Below are positions 59,836-64,000 of a stretch of DNA of 64,000 bases, one piece after another. Position 1 is the first letter of the stretch, and each line of letters opens with the position of its first letter. The translations under genes were made by a program, and so were the position numbers. The stretch covers positions 12,569,001-12,633,000 of the forward strand of contig CM061098.1 in the NCBI GenBank assembly GCA_030770545.1, given 5' to 3'. The DNA comes from Macropodus opercularis. Lineage: Eukaryota > Chordata > Actinopteri > Anabantiformes > Osphronemidae. The notes under the pieces were generated by a model. It was given only the letters and a program-made list of their open reading frames with translations. It was not told the DNA's origin and searched no databases.

Positions 59836-60429
59836 CTCATGTGGCTAGACTCTGGATGAGCTGCTTCAGATTTAGAGATTATACTTGTCTGCTGGAGAGT
59901 ACCTAGCACTTCTTACCCGTCCCCTCCAAACGTGTGTCTGTTTGCTATGTATTCATAGACACATAGTGTAAGTTGTAAGCAGAATACCACGTATGAGGGG
60001 AGCAGAAACTCGATAGCTGCGGTTTAGCTGCGTATAACTCATCCTTCACTAGAATCCACCCCCATTTAGTTAAAGCTCCCCAACTCTTCATTCTGCTCTA
60101 TAGACAGTCGCATTCTTACATGAAGCCCCTGCAGCCGTGGAGCTGATTGATACAAGTGTATTCAGTTTAACAGCATCAAGGTTATCTAAACATGTATTTA
60201 TTTCCAAAGGCAGCATCCTCTGCACAGTGGGTGACACACAGTAATACGTGACGCTAAAAGCTTGTGAAACGTTCCCCATAATGAAAAGTCTTATAAAATC
60301 AAACGGAACTTGTGCTGTAGCTTCGTACAGAAAGAAATCTTTCTTATCCAGCAGCTCAATATGGAGGCTGGTTTGAAATGCACTCTGTGATCTACTAATT
60401 TGAGCCGACATTCCCTCCTCTCAGCCCAG

Positions 60430-60690
60430 AATAAAGCACAGCGCTAACCTGAAAATAATGTCTCGGTGCATTTGTCTGAGGCCCACACCATGTGAGCATA
60501 GGCCTGTGTATTGGCAGGCGATCCATGCTTTGACAAAATAATCCTTCTCTGCATGGCGGACATTATCCACCTCTGCTGCTTTCACCAGTTGATCTGCATT
60601 CTGGGACTCGTCCACGTTAACCACCGTGGAGGATTGCCCCCTCGCTCTATTTTCTGCATTTCCATTCTTCTGCAATTTAAGCATTGCATG
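60430..60690. promoter_or_regulatory. Candidate conserved non-coding element
   Basis: Complex repeat-free block of about 260 bases. An 87-codon minus-strand frame covers it, but it has no splice or domain support. Texture argues for constraint. Confidence 0.33.
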
Positions 60691-60728
60691 CGGTTAATGA
60701 TCATTTTGTATATTACAAACGATGACAA

Positions 60729-60795
60729 TTGCTTTTCTGTTTTTCTGCAGGAAATAGATTTAGATAGGATAGATCGCTCTGTGTCAAATCACTGA
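60729..60795 (+). other. Strong splice acceptor and 14-codon open tail
   Basis: TTGCTTTTCTGTTTTTCTGCAG ends at 60750, one of the best acceptors in the window. It is followed by 14 codons (EIDLDRIDRSVSNH) and TGA at 60793-60795. It could begin the last exon of a coding or non-coding transcript. No upstream donor was identified. Confidence 0.28.
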
Positions 60796-60799
60796 TTGC

Positions 60800-61600
60800 G
60801 GATTTGTGAAAGCAGCTCATTAGTTAAATGAGAGGCCCATAGTGAGTTTGTCTAAATTAGCAAAGGGGTACAGTCTCCAAATTACTTATCTTGTCTTGTT
60901 CTTAAGTACATGAACTGTACATTACAAATGATCCTCATAACTGGACCTAAAACTGCTGACGTGAAAGAACTGCCTCCAGAGTGCTAAAACTACTGCATTA
61001 GCATTAAATGATCATCCAGTCTGAAATGTAATTATTGAAACATATGGACATGCATTTGCTACATTTCCTAATCATTCCTAGTTATTGAATGTAATCAATA
61101 GTTATCCACATTCACAATTTTGAAATCACCGCAGCTTTGCATCGTTGTTCTGTTGTAATGTATCATTTTGTGGACATAAAAGGAAGTAATGGCCCGTATC
61201 CACTCAACACCTGCTCCAAAGGGACAGATTCCATCATGATGTAAAAATCCGGTTGTGCCCACATTAAACTTCACCATTAACTTGGACTTTTTACCCATGA
61301 GGCAAGTATTAGCCTTTGTTTTGCTCTGATCAATCTGACTTGTTAGTTTATATCAGGTGTCAAAGAACTGACGTTCCTCAGTGTAATTACACTCAAATGT
61401 AATACAGAGCGGTGCCACTCTATGTTTCATCTCATATAAACTTATATCACAGTGCATTCTATGACAATTTACACCATATCTCACATTTTATGCTGTTGGT
61501 CACCATATTTTAACCAATCAAATTATTAACAGAGATAAAATGATTATGAATTGATGACCGAATTATTCGCACTGGTCTGCAGATGCTTGTAAAATGAAAC
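60800..61600. other. Intergenic or intronic, nothing supported
   Basis: AT-rich unique sequence without gene or repeat signal. Confidence 0.45.
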
Positions 61601-61604
61601 CTGA

Positions 61605-61850
61605 AGAAAATTAATTATCTTTGTGTTCTTGGGGCATGAGGCCATTAGCCGTGGAAGCAGTATGATAGAACTCATTTTGAAGTGGCTGCTTTATGCAACC
61701 TTTCTCCTTGGTCTGCCCCCTTCATGGTAATTTCCTCAGCCAAGGTCACAGTCATCGACCATCAGGCAGCCATCAGTCATTTCCTGACAAAGTAATAAAT
61801 ATGAGGGCTAATCTTTAATTACCATCTCTTGATGTGGCCTGCTTTTTGTT
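61605..61850. promoter_or_regulatory. Candidate conserved non-coding element
   Basis: A long complex block with AAATTAATTATCTTTG at its left, CCAAGGTCA (ERR/SF-1-type half-site) at 61740-61748 and CTTTAATTACC at 61813. Very enhancer-like texture. Confidence 0.42.
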
Positions 61851-61859
61851 TTAATGTGT

Positions 61860-62110
61860 GACCTAGAGGAAGAATTCAATTAATACTGTAGGTACAGGTG
61901 GCAGTTTGTTTGCACAAGGAAACTTTAAGTGCCCGTGTTTATCCACAGGCAGGGTAATTGAATATGATTTGCTCAATGTATCCCAGCCTTTCACTGTTTT
62001 TTTTTTTTCTCCACCTAATCCCTGGAGTGCAGATGTTGTCAACTCGATTACAACTCCTGGTTTGAATGAATACACTTGGCACGGTGACATTTTTTAGATA
62101 AATATCTGTC
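61860..62110. promoter_or_regulatory. Candidate conserved non-coding element
   Basis: Two complex pieces separated by a T12 run near 62000, with TTCAATTAATACTG at 61874 and AGATAAATATCTG at 62095 (a palindrome-like AGATA...TATCT). Frames on both strands lack support. Confidence 0.4.
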
Positions 62111-62382
62111 TACTTGAGAAGACACTTTTAAGCCTGGAGCTCCAAACGAGATTAAATGGCTGAGTGATTGTTTGTAAATCTGCAAATTATTAGAGACAAA
62201 AGCAAAGAATTAAGGAATATTCCCTTCGCCTTGGACACGCGCCTCTTTAAGACGTCTCAAAACATATACTGTACTACTGACAACCGAGCATAAACGCTTA
62301 ATTTAATGGCCAGTTATCTTTTCAGAGCTGCTATGGATTCAACATGTTGTCTGAACAAGAATCTGTGGAATGACTGATGAGC

Positions 62383-62390
62383 TGACGTCA
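62383..62390. promoter_or_regulatory. Perfect CRE palindrome TGACGTCA
   Basis: A second isolated CREB/ATF site, in unique sequence between regulatory-looking blocks. Confidence 0.3.
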
Positions 62391-62644
62391 AACCCACTAT
62401 CGCTCGCCAGAAAATCACAGGGAAAAAAAATGTACTGTGTCATCAGACTACCAATATTATTTTTTTTCCATCTAGCAGCCACCTGATAATGCTCTTGTAT
62501 AGATAGCCATATTAATTATACCCCGCTGCAATGTGCCAATGCAGTGAATGACAAAAAGGTGCAACAGAAACAAGGTGAAGCCAATTATGCCTAGTAAAAT
62601 CATTTCATGCAGATGCGAAGGGACAAGAGACGGTCGAGGCTTCA

Positions 62645-62985
62645 GTATCGATTAAAAATCCCAAACAAAAAAGTGTCAGACAGGCAACAGAGAAGAGCAT
62701 GAAGGATTCAGAAGTAATAAAGGAGTGAAGGAGAGGAAATGGATGTCCACTAAAAGTGAAACGGTCGAGCAAAAGGAGGAAGAACTTGAGAAAGAGCGTG
62801 AAGTGAGGGAAAGACAGAAAGAGAGCGGAGGAAGGCAGTGATGAGAGAGCACATTAGTATGAGAAGGAAAGAGAGAAGGAGTGAGGCGCGAACAAAAGGA
62901 AGACAGAAAATGGGGAGAGAGAGCCAAGAAAAAGTGAAGATGGAGGGAAGAGAAGAGACGGATGAAGGGGAAAGTGCTGCAGTGC
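62645..62985 (+). repeat. Purine-rich degenerate low-complexity tract
   Basis: About 340 bases are strongly A/G-biased on the plus strand (GAAAGAGAG, GAAGGAAAGAG and similar). The open frames on the minus strand are Ser/Leu/Phe-rich products of this bias. Confidence 0.65.
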
Positions 62986-63140
62986 CCCCCACAGGCCTGG
63001 TAGCGTACCACCACAGCAACACAGTCATCCTTGTGTCATTGCAATGCATCGCCTGTATAGATTGAAACGTTACACAATGATCACATGAACGCTCGCAGTC
63101 ATTTCCTAATACGATAAGTTCAGCTGATGAAATGAATGCG

Positions 63141-63179
63141 ATTTCTTTTCTTTCCTTTTCTTTTTTTTTCTTTTGACAG
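63141..63179 (+). other. Polypyrimidine tract ending in CAG
   Basis: A C/T run of more than 30 bases ends in GACAG, an excellent acceptor. A GAG|GTAACA donor lies 64 bases later, but all frames in between contain stops or near stops, so any exon here would be non-coding. Confidence 0.3.
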
Positions 63180-63434
63180 GTTTGTTTACTCGTTTACACG
63201 AGAAACTATTTTGAATCCTTCTGAATGCAGCCAGAGAAAATGAGGTAACACCAGCAGCAGCGTTTGGTCGCACAAAGAGGCAAAGGTGTTGCTGTGCAGA
63301 CGCACAGTTATTTACCTTGTTGCTAAATTCATGCAAAAAAAAAAGGAAACTCCACTCCCCCAAGGTCAATCAGCACATCACATCCCACTTGTGTTACCAT
63401 GAGAACCAGTCGTCTCATTTAAATGCACAGTAAC

Positions 63435-63800
63435 ATAGATGTACATTTGCAATAGCAATTAAATGTCATTTTGCCTTTGTCGACAGAGTGATTACAAAAG
63501 CATCTCAGTGCATCTGCAGCAAATTGTGATTTCATTTTAAGTAACTCGGCTTTTCATCGATTTTTCATGCATCCCCCCCAGAAAAACACATTTGAGTTGT
63601 TGTAATAATATGCAAGTTTTATTATTGCCATTCATTTCCACTCAAAAGTGTCGTCAAATTCAAATTGAGAGGGAGTGTTAAAATGCCAAGAGCACATTTT
63701 AAATAATTTTATGAGTGAACATGATTTGAGTCGGGCTAAAAGCAAAGGAGGCGCTCTGTGGAGTATGTAAGCACTAAGTGCCCTCCTTCTCTGTTCCTTG
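63435..63800. promoter_or_regulatory. Candidate conserved non-coding element at right edge
   Basis: Complex sequence with GCAATTAAATGTCATTTTG (63456), TAATATGCAAG (63607), TTATTATTGCCATTC and TTAAATAATTTTATG. One C8 run at about 63573 is the only low-complexity piece. It continues the dense run of blocks from 58.6 kb. Confidence 0.4.
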
Positions 63801-64000
63801 TCAGTGATGTTTGCTCAGCACAGCAAAGAAGCTGAATATATGGATAGGAAGGTCTGAACCGGAGGGTTTGGTCGGAGGGAGAAACACAAACGTACGTCTC
63901 TGTGTGCGTGCTTCGCTCTCGACTTGTAACTGTGAAGCAGAGGTGCCAGGAGCTGTGAAACCTTCAGGGAGAGAGAAAAAAAATCTGTATTTGAAACAAG
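63800..64000. other. Possible 5' exon or UTR-like stretch, unproven
   Basis: Less AT-rich than the preceding block, with a short ATG frame of 16 codons (MFAQHSKEAEYMDRKV) at about 63808 and several CpGs near 63890-63925. No promoter motif is clear and the window ends before any donor. Confidence 0.15.

Noticed and set aside
62676..63049. Two overlapping minus-strand frames of about 100 codons
   Set aside because: Ser/Phe/Leu-rich artefacts of the purine-biased tract.
1..64000. CRISPR arrays, rRNA, operons, phage or plasmid modules
   Set aside because: No regularly spaced repeats, no rRNA-like sequence and no gene clusters; the DNA is vertebrate-type.
1..64000. MicroRNA hairpins of familiar families
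   Set aside because: I looked for well-known seeds and mature sequences (let-7, miR-1, -9, -10, -124, -133, -137 and others) by eye and saw none; a folding scan could still find unknown ones.

Overview
The window looks like intergenic or very long intronic DNA from a vertebrate, most probably a ray-finned (percomorph-type) fish. The reasons are long dinucleotide and poly-C/poly-G runs, moderate AT richness, degraded Tc1-like transposon pieces of the kind common in fish, a piggyBac-like terminus rich in palindromes, and no compact gene arrangement on either strand. There are no bacterial-style operons, ribosome binding sites, CRISPR arrays or rRNA genes. No complete protein-coding gene can be supported. 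Most open frames are short, random-looking, unspliced and often lack a usable ATG.

Layout. Bases 1-1,850 hold the best coding evidence: a candidate internal exon on the minus strand (226-430, with a consensus GTAAGT donor) and a candidate minus-strand terminal exon (1701-1844) with an AATAAA downstream. Bases 1,850-11,900 are sparse, with a GT microsatellite at 8.86 kb and a CpG-dense patch at 5.6-5.86 kb. A strong non-coding element candidate sits at 11.96-12.42 kb (TAAT cores plus a POU octamer). Bases 12.4-30 kb are mostly featureless, with a Tc1-like transposase remnant at 15.8 kb, a 49-base TG repeat at 16.6 kb, an 18-base C run at 21.5 kb and weak candidate exons at 22.6 and 26.7 kb. 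Bases 30-37 kb carry several regulatory-looking blocks, including a pair of octamers at 31.7 kb. Bases 36.9-41 kb contain CpG-dense patches, small open frames, an interspersed-repeat fragment (38.9 kb) and a piggyBac-like terminus (39.1 kb). Bases 45-56 kb alternate regulatory-looking blocks with unique sequence, an internally deleted Tc1/mariner copy (53.84-54.08 kb) and a candidate plus-strand terminal exon (54.6 kb). Bases 58.6-64 kb are the densest run of regulatory-looking blocks, suggesting that a developmental regulator may lie beyond the right edge or that the window is inside a large regulatory domain.

The overall picture is a gene-poor, enhancer-type landscape with old transposon fossils. 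Conservation cannot be measured from one sequence, so every regulatory call is an inference from composition and motif content and needs cross-species alignment. I found no convincing new multi-gene system.
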